A stretch of DNA of 64,000 nt. Origin: Echria macrotheca (Eukaryota > Ascomycota > Sordariomycetes > Sordariales > Schizotheciaceae). The stretch is taken from assembly GCA_030411725.1 (NCBI GenBank), contig MU839832.1:1054001-1118000 (forward strand), in the 5' to 3' direction. Shown in pieces: positions 46,301 through 58,200 of this stretch. The translations under genes and the position numbers were made by a program. Positions within the stretch are counted from its first letter, which is position 1; every line of letters starts with the position of its first letter. Below the pieces are notes generated by a model. The model saw only the letters and a list, made by a program, of their open reading frames with translations, was not told the DNA's origin and made no database searches.

Positions 46301-48435
46301 ATGAACCATCAGCACTCTGAATCAGAGGGACCAACCTCTCCGTCGACGACCCAGGAGTTTCCTCCACGGAGTCACTCGACAGATTCGGCACCAAGTCCCG
46401 GTATCGAAACCCCTAATTCATGGAAGCCATCTCCATGGACCCAACATTCACCAGCCACGACGCCGCCGAGTTCCGAATCAGGGTCTCCAGAGACAAAGCC
46501 AGACGCCAGCAGCCACGATGGCGGCGATACATGCTCAACGGAGCCACGAGACTCAACAGAGTCACATGAATTGGGCGAGGCAAAGAATATCTGCTTCCTA
46601 GGGGCAGGATTCGTTGGTACGGAACTCCTTTCCTGGAGACCAAGAAACTGGTGGTTTTCTAACAAATAGCCGAACTCCAGGGGGCCCTACCGCCGCCGTG
46701 ATCGCCTACCACAACCCCGAAATCACCGTCAACGTCGTCGACCTGGACGAAGCTAGAATCGCGGCCTGGAACTCCCGGCTCCTCCCGATCCACGAGCAGG
46801 GTCTCTTAAAAGTCGTCAGAGTGACCAGAGACGGCACCCACGAGATTTCCGTCGTGCTGCCCGGCCGCTCCGCGCCCGTCCGAATCCGTGCCCGTCGGCC
46901 GAACCTCCTATTCTCGACACGCGTCGTCGACGCGGTCTCGGAGGCGGACATCATATTCATATGCGTCAACACACCTACCAAAACACAAGGAGTCGGGGCC
47001 GGTTCGATGGCCGACGTCAGCGCCGTCGAGACCGCGTCCCGGACGGTGGCCAAGCACGCGAAGGCGGGATCGATCGTCGTGGAGAAGAGCACCGTGCCAT
47101 GCGGGACGGCGCGTATGATCCAGGATATTGTGAGAGAGAAGACTACCTTACTCTGATAAAACGAAGTGATCTCGGATTGGTTTTCTAATGCCCTTTGTAA
47201 TTGCACAGCTCCGCTACCACCGACCCGACACCACCTTCGAAGTCCTCTCCAACCCCGAGTTCCTCTCCGAAGGAACCGCCGTCGAGAACCTCATGCACCC
47301 GGACCGCATCCTCATCGGCAGCTCCCAGACCCCGTCCGGCCTCCACGCCGCCTCGGTGCTCAAAAGGGTATACACCGCCTGGGTGCCCGCGGCGCGCATC
47401 GTGACGGTCAACACCTTCAGCAGCGAACTAGCCAAACTCGTCGCGAACGCGATGCTCGCGCAGCGCATCAGCAGCATCAACGCCGTGAGCGCCATCTGCG
47501 ACGCGATGGGCCTCGGCGCCGACGTCGAGGACGTCAGCCTCGCGCTCGGCCGGGACAGGCGGCTGGGCCCGAGTTTTCTGGAAGCGGGCGTGGGCTTCGG
47601 CGGCTCGTGCTTCGAGAAGGACATTTTGTCTCTTGCGTACCTCGCGCGCGAGCTGCACCTTGACGTCGTCTCGGATTATTGGCTTGCCGTGCTGCGCATC
47701 AACGAGCACCAGCGCGGCCGGTTCGCGCGCGACGTCGTCCGCGAGCTCAACGGCTCGCTGCGCGGCAAGAAGATCGCCGTGCTCGGGTTCGCGTTCAAGG
47801 ACGGCACGAACGATACGCGGAATAGTATTGCTGTGCATGTCATCCGCGATATTGGCGAGGAGATGCCGCGCGAGATCGCCGTCTTCGACCCGGGCTGCGC
47901 TGCTGACGATATCCGGGACGAGGTCCAAAAGAGCGGGCTGGGGCAGACGCAGCTGGACAGGATCAAGGTGGTGGCGTCCTGGCGGGAGGCGGTCCGAGAA
48001 GCCACGGCTGTGTGCGTCTTGACGCAGTGGAAGCAGTTCCGCGGGCGCCAGGCTGCTCAGCCTGCTCGGTTGTCTCGGGCGTTGCGGTCCAAATCTCGCC
48101 ATGGGTTCTCTCTGAGGTTTGATCCTCGCCTGGACGGCCTCACCGAAATGCAGGTACGGGAGCTGGAAGAGCACATTGGACGGGAGATCCCGGGATCAGA
48201 AGAAGATCCTCTGGGAAGGCTGCAGCCGTTGGACGTACCCAACGAGGACTCGGATCAGGCAAAAGGGTCGTCGGGGCATGTCGCTGCTGAGGATGTGGTG
48301 GACTGGGTGGAAGCTGCTGCGATGATGCAGGAACCACGTTGGGTTTTTGATGGACGCAATGTTGTCAACCTGACCGAACTTCAAGGCTTGGGATTCAGGG
48401 TCAGGGGCGTGGGCAAAGGTCCATGGATGGGGTGA
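46301..48435 (+). CDS. UDP-glucose 6-dehydrogenase
   Basis: Three exons (46301-46616, 46681-47129, 47209-48435) give 663 residues. The joins restore FLGAGFVGGPTAAVIAYHNP (the NAD-binding fingerprint) and MIQDI-LRYHRPDTTF. The catalytic cysteine is Cys389 in GVGFGGSCFEKDI. The central dimer domain has NTFSSELAKLVANAMLAQR, and the C-terminal UDP-binding domain has GFAFKDGTNDTRNS and ends GRNVVNL. The enzyme oxidises UDP-glucose to UDP-glucuronate with two NAD+. The first about 95 residues are a Ser/Pro/Thr-rich disordered extension not found in the basic enzyme, and there is a long insert near 570-620. UDP-glucuronate feeds glucuronate- or xylose-containing glycans, so its place beside a GT2 synthase is notable. 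Confidence 0.92.
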
Positions 48436-49423
48436 ATTACTGTCGACAGGTTTTTTTTATGTCATTAATCAGGAATAGCCCTCAGTAATGCTTTTGAATG
48501 CTCCCTTTTGTTGATGTGTTTGGGCCGGCAGTGAGACGACGCAAACACCAGCCGTTGCAACATTTCATTTTGTTAAGCCTGGTTCTTGTTCCTTTTCTAT
48601 TGTGATTATCATCAGCTCGACGCAGGGCTGGCGTCAGAAACCACATCTTTTCTTCTTCGTTTTGGATGAAAAGTAAAGAAGATTACCACCAGTTTTCTGG
48701 AAGGCTCGGGTGACGTTTGTGTGTCCAAGGCAGTCTCTCAAAGCGGGATGCGCTCGAGGTTGCTGTCCCGGTACTCCAACCCCTTTCCTCGATGTCAGGG
48801 GTTTTATTTGGGCGGCATGTTCCGCTGCCATTGCCCGCCAACGACATCGAAGAGTCACTGTCCGGCAGTGACTCACCAACAACGGCTGATACCATCGGTT
48901 TAAAGCACTTTCTTCGTTCACCGCTATTTCGGACTAACTGTCATAGTCTTTTACTCAAGTTCAAAGTTCATCGGTAGGGCAAAGAACCACCCGGAGCGAA
49001 TGTCGTTTGCTGCTTGACTGTGTGAGTGGAACCTCTCCTGTAATGGGCTCGCCTCGTGAGCAAACCGCCACCGATACTCAGATACCTTACTCGAGCCTTC
49101 TCGTCTTTTTTTTGCCCGAAGCCGAAGAAAAAATACTGCGACACAGATCCCGATCGCGGGTGGCACGATACACCACTCTGCCTGCTGACAACGGCAACTC
49201 GAACAGCCGGACTGTCCGAGCAACGTAAAACTGGTAAGACGAGTCGATGAAGTGTCCTCTTTGTCAAACTACCTATTAACATTACTTTTCATTACCGAAT
49301 CCATCCCATCCCGAACCGCGCCGATAACGTCACCTCCCCGGAATAAAGCGGCAAGAGGAAACCCGAGCTTTGCTAAGCAAATACCATCCGCCTGGCTCTC
49401 TCCCTTATCCTCCCTCAGCCCGT
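48436..49423. other. intergenic region
   Basis: A 988-bp convergent spacer between the UDP-glucose dehydrogenase and the small spliced gene. No gene or repeat is recognised. Confidence 0.5.
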
Positions 49424-49814
49424 TCAATGGAATTCGATCCATATGCTATGGAGGACCTTCTTCTTGAGGTCCAGTGGCACTGTCTGGGAGAAGTCGAAAC
49501 CGAGACGGCGAAGGATCTTGTCCGTTTGAGCCGCTGCTATTGTTAGTTTTTGGTGCCATTTTGATTTGTTAAGCAGGAAACGTACCGTCCAACTTCGAGA
49601 AATCCTCCATCGTGTTGGGGAATCCGGGGATAGCTTCACCTGTTCGGATGTCCTTGAGTGGTATAAGCTTTGCTTTTATATCCCTCCTGAAAGTTCTAGC
49701 GTTGGTTATGGCTCTGTATCGATTGTGTCTTTGCTGGTAGGGTTGCGCCATCCAGTTTGATGGCGGCTTGTTCACGCTTTCGGGACGGTCTGCATTCTCA
49801 GTTGGGTTGTTCAT
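49424..49814 (-). CDS. small spliced protein of unknown function
   Basis: Two exons, 49586-49814 and 49424-49536, give 113 residues. The 49-nt intron has a GTACGT donor, an ACTAAC branch site and ATAG acceptor, and joins FSKLD-AAAQTDKILRRLGF without shifting the frame. The splice signals are the main support, since neither exon alone would stand out. The protein is hydrophilic, with a basic middle (YRAITNARTFRRDIKAKL) and a helical end (VPLDLKKKVLHSIWIEF). It has no signal peptide or membrane segment. I recognise no family. The long upstream spacer and lack of paralogues here leave its role open. Confidence 0.6.
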
Positions 49815-52648
49815 AATGGCTTGTTGTATGTGTGGGTTTCCGGCTCTGGTGGCGGTGTGTGAAGAGTCGAGACGCTGTTGGAAGAGGAAGAGCCTGGTCT
49901 CAAATTTATACCTGAAGCACCTTGAATAGCAGCAGCATCGACGCACAGCTAAACACGCGCGACATGAAGCTAATGCGGACTTATAATTGTCAAGGCATTT
50001 ATATTTACGGGAAAACTGAAGTTCCAGACCTTCTGTTTCGACTCGAGTCCGAACGATTCACGGTCTGTATTACCGAGCGTGGGTAGCTGCGGACAGCGTT
50101 GCGACTAAAGGCGTTGGCGATAGCTTCAGCACCCCAGGTATGCACCAGTCTCGTTACCACGTGCGTGGCTTGTCGTCCATCTGCGTACTTTGACTTGGCC
50201 TCCTAGGTTTATGGATCCTTCCGAGAACAGTGAGTATTCAGGGTTCTTTTGGTGGGCTCAAGCATTCCTCATTACCTACTGCATCCGGTTCGCGATTCCG
50301 TGGCGCAGTCACTTCAGCACCAACACCAGACCATTGGGCCCAGATGCGCGGCTCCGGCTCGTTGACAGCACGGGACGGCGCGTCAGACAGCTTTCGCCTC
50401 CTGGAGGGCTGACCACCTGTGCGACGTCCTTAATCTCCGACAAGCTGCACCTGAGTGCGGCGACTGGACACAATAGCCGCCGGTTCGGCTTCGGCCGTCA
50501 TTCTCGCGACTTGTCGACGCGCAGCCGACGATTGCAGTGCCCCTGGTGTCCGTTTAGCTCTGCCTTGTGCAGCTCCGCCAAAACCGAGTAACCACGGAGG
50601 CAAAAATTTTGTCGCGGGTACGTCAGACCGAAAAAGCCCAACGAGAATGCCTCTGACCGACCGAGAGGTGTTGTGATTGCGTGGCAGCTGATTGCACAAG
50701 AGCTGAAAATAGCCCCCAGAAGGGAAATCCGGTGCCGGACGCGATACGAAGTAATAAACCCTTCCGCTGACGCACACCTCCTTCACCTCGGTGTACCCAG
50801 CAGCTGGCCGGTTCATTCATACTGCTGCTGGCGGATGCATGAGCAATTGCCCAACGAGCAGCACTCCTGGAACCCCGCGGTGGGGTTAGGCATCGAGGTG
50901 GCGAGATGTCGATCGAAAAGGCAACAGCAGAGGGGCATGATGAGGGGCAAACCTCCTTCGGCAGTGTTTTTCGATAGTCCTGCATACACTACGGCAAGGT
51001 GGCACGAAAAAAAACAGGCAGACGGATTGTGGTGGGAGTTTCGAGTTTCGCATTGAGGCAGCCTCTGTCCTGAGGACGGAATCTGTCATGGTGGGGTTGA
51101 AGTCGCGCACTCTGCCCGATGGCGATGTCCTCACTGTGACCTCGAGTCGTGGTGAGTCCGCGCCGGTGCTGATCTACTGAACGGGCAAACCCGTGTTTCG
51201 ATGGCACAAAGGCGCATCGTGATGTCAGTCAAGTGACGCCAGAGCGAGGAGCGAGGTTTGCCGATGGCTGTACGGGTGGAGAGAAATGAGGTTTGGCGTG
51301 GCTGTGAGCTCAGCCGCTGTTAGAGCCTACGCGCTGACTACCGGAACGACACTATCTGGGCTGCCTGCGACGGGGGTTCTCACTGAAGAAAACTCAGCCT
51401 CGTCAAGCTGCAGAGGATCGCTTGCATTCCCGGTTCCTGCTTGGAGCTGCATCCCCAGACAAGGCCGGGAACGAATCAACTCGTCGCGAGCTCCGGGAGA
51501 AGTCCTAGGGGTGCGGGATGCAGGAGAGCTCCTGCTCGGTGGCACGCAGCTTCGACTGGTGCGATGCGATGGCGCGCAGTGGTGTTGAGGGACTGCATCT
51601 GCTACCAACTCGCGGGGAAGGGCGCTTCCTCATACTGGCCGCGACCGGGACGACATCCAGACCCGTCGGCAGCCGCACCCGCAGATGTGCGTTCGGTCAA
51701 GGACTCCGCGTTGCGGCGGTCGAGTTGTGACTCAGGACGCCGAGAGATCTGTCCTAACGGCTGCCCGCCTCAGGCCTCTGGACCCCATCAGATGATGGTT
51801 TACATGCGAACGCCCATGTCGCGCGATGCACGACTTGCGCTAGCTCGCCGTGTCGTCGGTTGACTCGTTTGCGCGAATGCGTCGCGTGTCTGAGGCTGTC
51901 GCTAGAGTGTCGCTAATAAGCGCGAGTGCTATCTTGAGAACAATTCTCTTGTCGTATCTTCGCTTCCATGCTGTTGGGAGTTGGACGGGAGCTTCACAGC
52001 CAGTGGGCTCCCTCAGTGCGGGACACTCCGGTTTCAACTCTGCTCGCAGCACCCCTTCAGAGAGACCGTGGAACCTGTCATCAGGCCCCTGCTGAGTGCC
52101 TGGCCCAGGTTCCCTCTGTCCAGCACACCCCCCCTCCATGTCGCATCAAACTGACCTATGGCAGGTCAGCCGGCCCTCCAGGATCAAGCTCAGCCCTTCG
52201 GAACTCATCTTCTATTGGCTGTGTGGCGCAAGGTTGCCAAGCAGGGTCGTCAACAGGGAGGTCCACCCGCGTTCCATCGCTCCCTGAGGCCTTGCTCGAC
52301 ACCCCCCAAACCCATTCTCTGTCGAGGGAAATCTGCAGCGACGGCAGAAGGGAGGGGGCGTGGACCGACGACGCATCCTCCAGGCATGTAAGACCGGACA
52401 GGGGGGTGGGCAGTCTTGGCTTCTCCCTCCGCCGGGGACTCACCTTATTTAATGCTTCCCATCGCCAACCTACGATAACATCACGTCCTCCTCCGATAGA
52501 CACCACGGCAGTCCAGGCTTCCTACTCAGATCACGCCTTGTTCCAAGCCGGCCTCAGCCTTATCGATCCTCTTCACCTTTATAACCACCCGTTGTCCACC
52601 TCTTCCTCTCCAACGTCGCTGTCACTTCTTTCCTCATCTTATGTCCTC
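49815..52648. other. 2.8-kb intergenic region
   Basis: A long divergent promoter region between the small spliced gene and the basic disordered protein. Open frames on both strands are mostly overlapping and lack domains or start context. CT-rich leader sequence (cttcctcatcttatgtcctc) lies at the right end. Confidence 0.45.
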
Positions 52649-54017
52649 ATGTCTTTGACTACCTCCGAGCGATTCTCCACCGTCAGCTTCGTCCCAGACA
52701 CGGCCGACTGACGCTCAGTCCACTGTGGCACCGGTAGTCACCATCGAGAACGCCATCTTCAACCAGCGACACAAGTCTAGGGATCTGTCTCCATCACCGT
52801 CACCGTCTCGCCGACGATCGCGAAGAGACCACCACAGCACCCTGATATACGAACCATACCCATCTGATACGTTGAACACCGACACAATGTGTGTCAAGAA
52901 CATCTTCTACAACACCTACGCCGACGGGGCGCAGGATGTTACCGAGGAGCTCTACGTTTGCCGCGATGGTAGAATCGCGCACGCCCCGGAGGTCCGCAAG
53001 TACGACCGCAAGCTCCCTTACACCAAGGGCACGCACTTCTTGGGAGACCTGCCGACCCCCCGCCCGTCCAAGTCGCCGTCGCCCAACCGGCGGGACTCGA
53101 CGTACGTGCCGGGCTCCGGCCCGGCCGACAAGCCGACCAAGCACCACGATCGTCACGACCGCGAGGAGCGCCAGCACCGCCGGTCCTCGCGGCACTTTGA
53201 CGCCGAGCGGGACATCCCCTCGTCCCCGATCCTCACCCGGTCCATGACGTCGCCGCATACCCCCCACTACGTTGTGATCGACCAGGACCAGTCGCGATTC
53301 AAGCACCGCGACACCCCCCTCGGACCCATCCACATCGCCAACGAGATCTCCGGCCACCGTCGCAAGTCGTCCCGGGAGGAGCCCTCGAGCGTGCACCTCA
53401 ACCGGCGCAACTCGGTGAACCCGCAGAGCTACGTGGTCGTCAACGACAACCGGGAGCAGCGCCGGCAGGAACGCCGGGAGCGGCGCATGTCGACGTCGGA
53501 GGCTATCCCGATCCCGCCTCCGGCCCCGCCTGCACCGGATGTGCACCCCGGCAGCCCGCGGCGGTTCAGCCGACGGCCGACCACGGTCGTGCACTCGAGC
53601 GACTCGTCCAACGCGGCGTCGTCGTCGGCCTCTTCGCCGCCGAAGCACGTACGGTGGGAGGAGAAGATGCGGGCGGCGCGCGACCGGCACAACGCCGAGA
53701 TCGCCAACCGCCACGCGCCGCCCGACACGCCGCCGCTGGGGTCGTCGCCGCTAAAGGGCATCCTCAAGCGGTCCAACACCACGACGGCGGTGACGGGCGA
53801 GAAGAGGGGGGCCAAGGGCGAGAAGAAGGAGTCGTCCTCCTCCCGACGGAGGGAGCCCGAGACGGTGGCCAAGGTCCGGCCGGTTGCCGATGACCTGGAG
53901 CTGTTTGACCACGACCGGCTGCGGGCGCGGTTCGGGTCCGACTCGGATACCGACCGCGACCGGGAGCGGAGGCGACGGAGCAAGGTCTGGCTGTCTGATC
54001 GGTATCAGTACCTGTGA
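52649..54017 (+). CDS. basic, disordered fungal protein of unknown function
   Basis: The main frame is open from 52719 to the stop at 54017 but has no ATG until 52887 (MCVKNIFYNTYADGAQ). The upstream codons look coding (VVTIENAIFNQRHKS), so I propose a start at 52649 (MSLTTSERFST) and a very short 37-nt intron, 52682-52718, ending CTGACGCTCAG. That gives 443 residues; starting at 52887 gives 376. The conserved-looking core is the N-terminal MCVKNIFYNTYADG to YDRKLPYTKGTHF block, with two cysteines. The rest is Arg/Ser/Pro-rich, with an RDR/HR-rich tail and no membrane segment. The function is unknown. A six-codon upstream frame at 52641 overlaps the proposed start. The main uncertainty is the 5' end. 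Confidence 0.65.
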
Positions 54018-56766
54018 TTGCCGATGCTTGTCGTTCTCATCTCATTACAAACATTTTTTCTCGTGTCTTTTAATTGCACTGTATTTTACTACCTAGCTAG
54101 TCACCATTCATCATACCTTTTGAACATCATGAACAAGTCCCTTGATCCTCGGTGTGATACCCATCCTTCTCAAAGTCGAGTGGTACAAGGCAAGAATCAG
54201 AACCCCGCATAACACACATCCCAAAAGTGAAGCCTGAATGAAACACCAGCAACCATTCCTTCCCCAAACCATCACCCCTCGTTAGCAAAATGCTGCTGCC
54301 TGGTTCTCGACCTCGGGCTACCTGGTCCATAGCTGCACAGATATCATCCCAATCTCATCACGCCCAGGTGAGCAAAATAGCACTTTGATCGCAGCGGACC
54401 GGGAAGGCTGCAACCCGCGCTGTGATCTGCTGGGAGCGATGATGGATGCAGGTACGATTTTTCCCCAAATCCCCATTGATTGGTGAGGTCTCCGACTCCG
54501 AACCATTCATGGTTCGTTCAGTTCCTGCCGGTTGGTGGTAAGCAAATGCATAGACGAATCAACGAGTGCATGCCCGATGCGATGCGCAAGTGTGCAAGGT
54601 ACAGATTGCGCTGCGCAGCCGGGAGGGAAAGGAGAGTTGGATCCGAAGAGTTCACACTGCATTCTGAGGGTGGCGCAGCAACAGCATTTACCGACGGGGA
54701 GGGAGAGGAGTTCCAGGAACCGGACATTTACCAAACTGGCACCAACACCAACGCTGCAGAGGATTCTTTCGGAATGTGGGAATGAGACTGTTTGGGCTGG
54801 GTTCGTGAGGGTGGCACAGTTGTGTTTTTCTTTGAGTGGTTATTTTTATCTGGATTACTTCCGACATGATGTTTCTTGTCCTGCCTACTCCGTATCTTAA
54901 ACCAAAGGACTTGGAGTTTCGGAGTCAGGGGGCGGTGCCGAGTGACTGCGGAGACAACTCCGATGGTGTCTTGAATGGTGAGCAAGTGCAAGGCTGTCAG
55001 CAAAAAATCAGCGAAAACAAATCTTGCCTCTTGTTTCTGCAGCTACGTAACAAAACCATTTTTCCAATCGCGCACACGAATACACGGTGTTCTATTTCAG
55101 TACCTTCGGACCGAGTTGTCGGGACCAGTGGCACTTTATTAGTTGCATGTCGAGCCTGTCATCACCAACACACGACACAGGCAGACCAAAATCTCATCAT
55201 CGCCACCACTTAACTGTAGCCATCCTACTCCTAACATCGCATCAGCCATCAGGATACCCCCAACCACCCAGATAGCGCAGTGGAATGAGGTCCGCCGACA
55301 AACGCCTCCCCGGAGCCAGTCTGAGTACTAGAGTACACAGAGAGGTAAAGACACACATAACCGAAACCCCGAAGTATTCGGAACCCCACTGTAAGCCGTC
55401 CCCCAAAAAGCCTCAAAAGCCCCAAACACGTCCCGCCACAGCGGTACAGCCGCTGGCCAGCGATGCCCCACGGAGTCCCGCCCTCGCCTCCGCCGTTTCG
55501 GCGGGAATGCACTGCAGTGAAGTCAGTGCATCGCTCAACCCCAACCCATCGGATCCCGCAAAATATCGCAAAGTCCACTGCAGCAAGAAATGGGAAGTAG
55601 TTACCGCGCGGCAATCCGAATGCACTGCTCAGATCCCTAATATTACCTGCCTCCCGTCACCAAGGTATCCCCAGCATGCCCGGACCGTAACTATTCCACA
55701 GAGCACTCACTCGGAATACTCCTCCTCCGCAGTAGTTAAAATATGTCCCAGGCCAAGCCGCAAGCGGACTGCGGAGGCACATCGACGCCGCCACGCCGCC
55801 ACGGATAAACATCCTCATCTACACGACACAAGCACGCCCCCCCATCCAAAACCGCATCCGATCCGATCCCGTATATTACTAACAAATTACCTGGACCTCA
55901 TCTCATATATATCTTTAGCTACTATGCGATATAAAGTATAACCTTGTTCGGATAAGCAAAGGTAAAAAAAAACGGGGTATCTCCAAACCAAATGCTGCCA
56001 CCTAGCCCGCCGACCAACCAACCCATCCCCGACAAACCATCGCCACGGCAATCTCACGAGAGAGAGAAAGCCGAGTGAGTCCGATAACCAGATCTGACCC
56101 GCCTCCCGCCAAGCCACATCTTGGGACTTTTTCCTCCTTCTCTGTTTGCAAACCGGTTCCCTACTACTCATTGCCAACAACAAACTCCTCCCCCAAAAGC
56201 CAAGTATTACCACCTCCCAAACAAACACGAGCCACACACCCCCCCAACAACTCCATATAAAAAAATTGGTGGTGTACGCAGCGGGTCCCATGACGCGCCT
56301 AGTTTGCCGCGCAAGTGCGTCGTTGATACCGTAACCCCCCTCACACACCTCGGTAAGTGAGACATTGGTAGCGACAGCACGCCGCCGGCTGTTGATAAAG
56401 AAAAAAATGGAGTTAATCGTAGGGCGTGCGAATATCAACTGCCGAACGGGAGAGGAACGGGTCGCTACCCGCGGGATCATCCCGCCTCTGCTTCTCATTG
56501 TCTCCGGCTCGACGACCTCGAGCGCGACTGCGAGAACCTGTCGCGTGGCTTGGTTTGTGTCTCACAGAGCTGGTTGCCGATGCGGGGTGGAGAAGCAACG
56601 GCAACCGCACGCGATGCGTGTGATAACCCAGCGGACCAAGATTCGGATCCCGTCACGGCAACACCTGCGCGTGCATATCTTGTGGAGCGCAACGCGGCCG
56701 CAAGCTTGCGCGTCGTGGAATGTTTCCCGGCGCGAGGTCGAGGCGCACCAGACTGCCCTGAAAGGC
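54018..56766. other. 2.7-kb intergenic region
   Basis: A convergent spacer. Frames on both strands (for example minus strand 55887-56498) are open by base composition, but lack splice context, domains or a plausible start. No repeat or RNA gene is recognised. Confidence 0.45.
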
Positions 56767-58200
56767 TCACGCATCCGAGCAGAGACCCAGACCCGTCAGC
56801 AGATCGCTAGCGAGAACATCGATGCCGCCCGAACTCTTATCCTCGATACCAAACGACAGGAACAATTCGTCGTCCAGGTATCCGTGGTAGTTCAAACCGC
56901 GCGCCTTCCAGTTCATCGACGCGACGTAGAGCATTTCAGTCTTGTTGCCGTCCAGTCGCTTGCGCCCGCTGATCCAGAGCGGCTTCTTGGAGATGGCGTA
57001 AATCTCAAACGGCGAGCGCTCGCGGAAGACCATAACGTACGGCTCGTACTCGCCATGGAAGTCGTAGTACTTCTTGTGCTGAATGATGCTGATGATGAAT
57101 GTGTTCTTTTCGTCCGCCACACATGTCTTGTCGGCTCGCTTACACATGGTGACCCGCAGAGAGTTGGTCGCCTGATGTATCGACTCGTGCTCGTCTGGCA
57201 GCTTCGGGAGGTACGCAGCGACACACTTCTCATCCTGCTCGGCCGCGTATGGCCCCAGGTTGGGACCAACCGACCCATTCGGCCACAGCTTAGCAAACAC
57301 GCGAGAGGGCGTCGAGACATAGTGCGCATATGCCACGTTGTCCTTGTCCCAGAAAATGAACCAGTTCTTCTCCAGAGCTCCGTACGGCTGGGGACGTTGC
57401 AGCTCGGTTGCCGTGACAAAATCGGTCTCATTGACCTCCTTGGTCTCCCAATCCGCGACGAGGGAAGGAAAGTCCTGCAGCCACATGCCAAAGCATGTAA
57501 ACTGGCTGTTCGACCCAAACATCAGGTAGGGTTTCGTCGGCCCGTAGAGCACCCGCGCGTCATGCGGCCCGATGTTCATGTTGAGCACTTCGAGATGACC
57601 CTCGCACCTGTCTTGATCGGCTTTCGTCGCAGCTACCGGCAGAAAATTGGGCGTCTCCTCGGTGCATTGTAGCGTTCCGTCGACAAAGGTCGCATTGCAG
57701 CCAATCTCGAAGAAGACCATCTGAGGGTCTCCCTCCGACGTCTTTTGCCCCACGATTATGTACGTGTCATTGAGCGTCGGGTGCGGGATGATGTTGGGGT
57801 TGAATGCGGTCAGGTTGCCGAACTTGATCGAGAAGTATTTCTTATCGGCAGTCGAGAGGGAGAAGAGCTCGATATGGGTGCCGTCGCCGGTATCGCCCTT
57901 GGGCAGGTCGACATTGGTCCCGCCGTGCCCATGCGTCATGCTCCCGTGCGAAGGCGTTTTAGCCGACGAGTCGCCCGTCGATGGTAGTTGCTCTTGTCCG
58001 GGCTTCGGTATCGCAGGCGCCGGTGGTGAGGGCGGCGCGGCGCCATCCTGTGCTGGAGGCTGTTGGCTGGTGAGGAACGTGCTGATGTGCGACGACACCT
58101 CCCAGTCAGTATCGGAATTCCAGAAGCTGTAGCTCAACAGCAGCAACACGACCAGCGGGCCTAAGAGCAGCGCAAGCCGCTTGATGTCTCGAACCAACAT
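56767..58200 (-). CDS. type II membrane protein of unknown function, possibly carbohydrate-active
   Basis: A single exon of 477 residues. The ATG at 58200 gives a classic type II signal anchor: a short basic cytosolic part (MLVRDIKR), then the membrane segment LALLLGPLVVLLLLSYSFW, then a Pro/Ser-rich stem to about residue 95. The frame runs further upstream, but without such a start. The luminal domain is rich in aromatic and beta-strand patterns and ends YVASMNWKARGLNYHGYLDDELFLSFG. It has several cysteines. This is the layout of Golgi enzymes, and the fold could be a beta-propeller hydrolase or transferase; I cannot assign it. The neighbours, acyltransferase-3 and GT32, fit a role in glycan maturation. 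Confidence 0.8.
   Translation of the reverse strand: MLVRDIKRLALLLGPLVVLLLLSYSFWNSDTDWEVSSHISTFLTSQQPPAQDGAAPPSPPAPAIPKPGQEQLPSTGDSSAKTPSHGSMTHGHGGTNVDLPKGDTGDGTHIELFSLSTADKKYFSIKFGNLTAFNPNIIPHPTLNDTYIIVGQKTSEGDPQMVFFEIGCNATFVDGTLQCTEETPNFLPVAATKADQDRCEGHLEVLNMNIGPHDARVLYGPTKPYLMFGSNSQFTCFGMWLQDFPSLVADWETKEVNETDFVTATELQRPQPYGALEKNWFIFWDKDNVAYAHYVSTPSRVFAKLWPNGSVGPNLGPYAAEQDEKCVAAYLPKLPDEHESIHQATNSLRVTMCKRADKTCVADEKNTFIISIIQHKKYYDFHGEYEPYVMVFRERSPFEIYAISKKPLWISGRKRLDGNKTEMLYVASMNWKARGLNYHGYLDDELFLSFGIEDKSSGGIDVLASDLLTGLGLCSDA

Noticed and set aside
52800..53714. 304-codon minus-strand open frame
   Set aside because: Antisense to the basic disordered protein; strongly Arg/Val-biased with no domain.
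55887..56498. 203-codon minus-strand open frame
   Set aside because: No domain, no splice or promoter context, unusual composition; probably chance.
56365..57672. 435-codon plus-strand open frame
   Set aside because: It is antisense to the type II membrane protein, which has a signal anchor, good start and family-like ending. The frame is a by-product of GC-rich codons.
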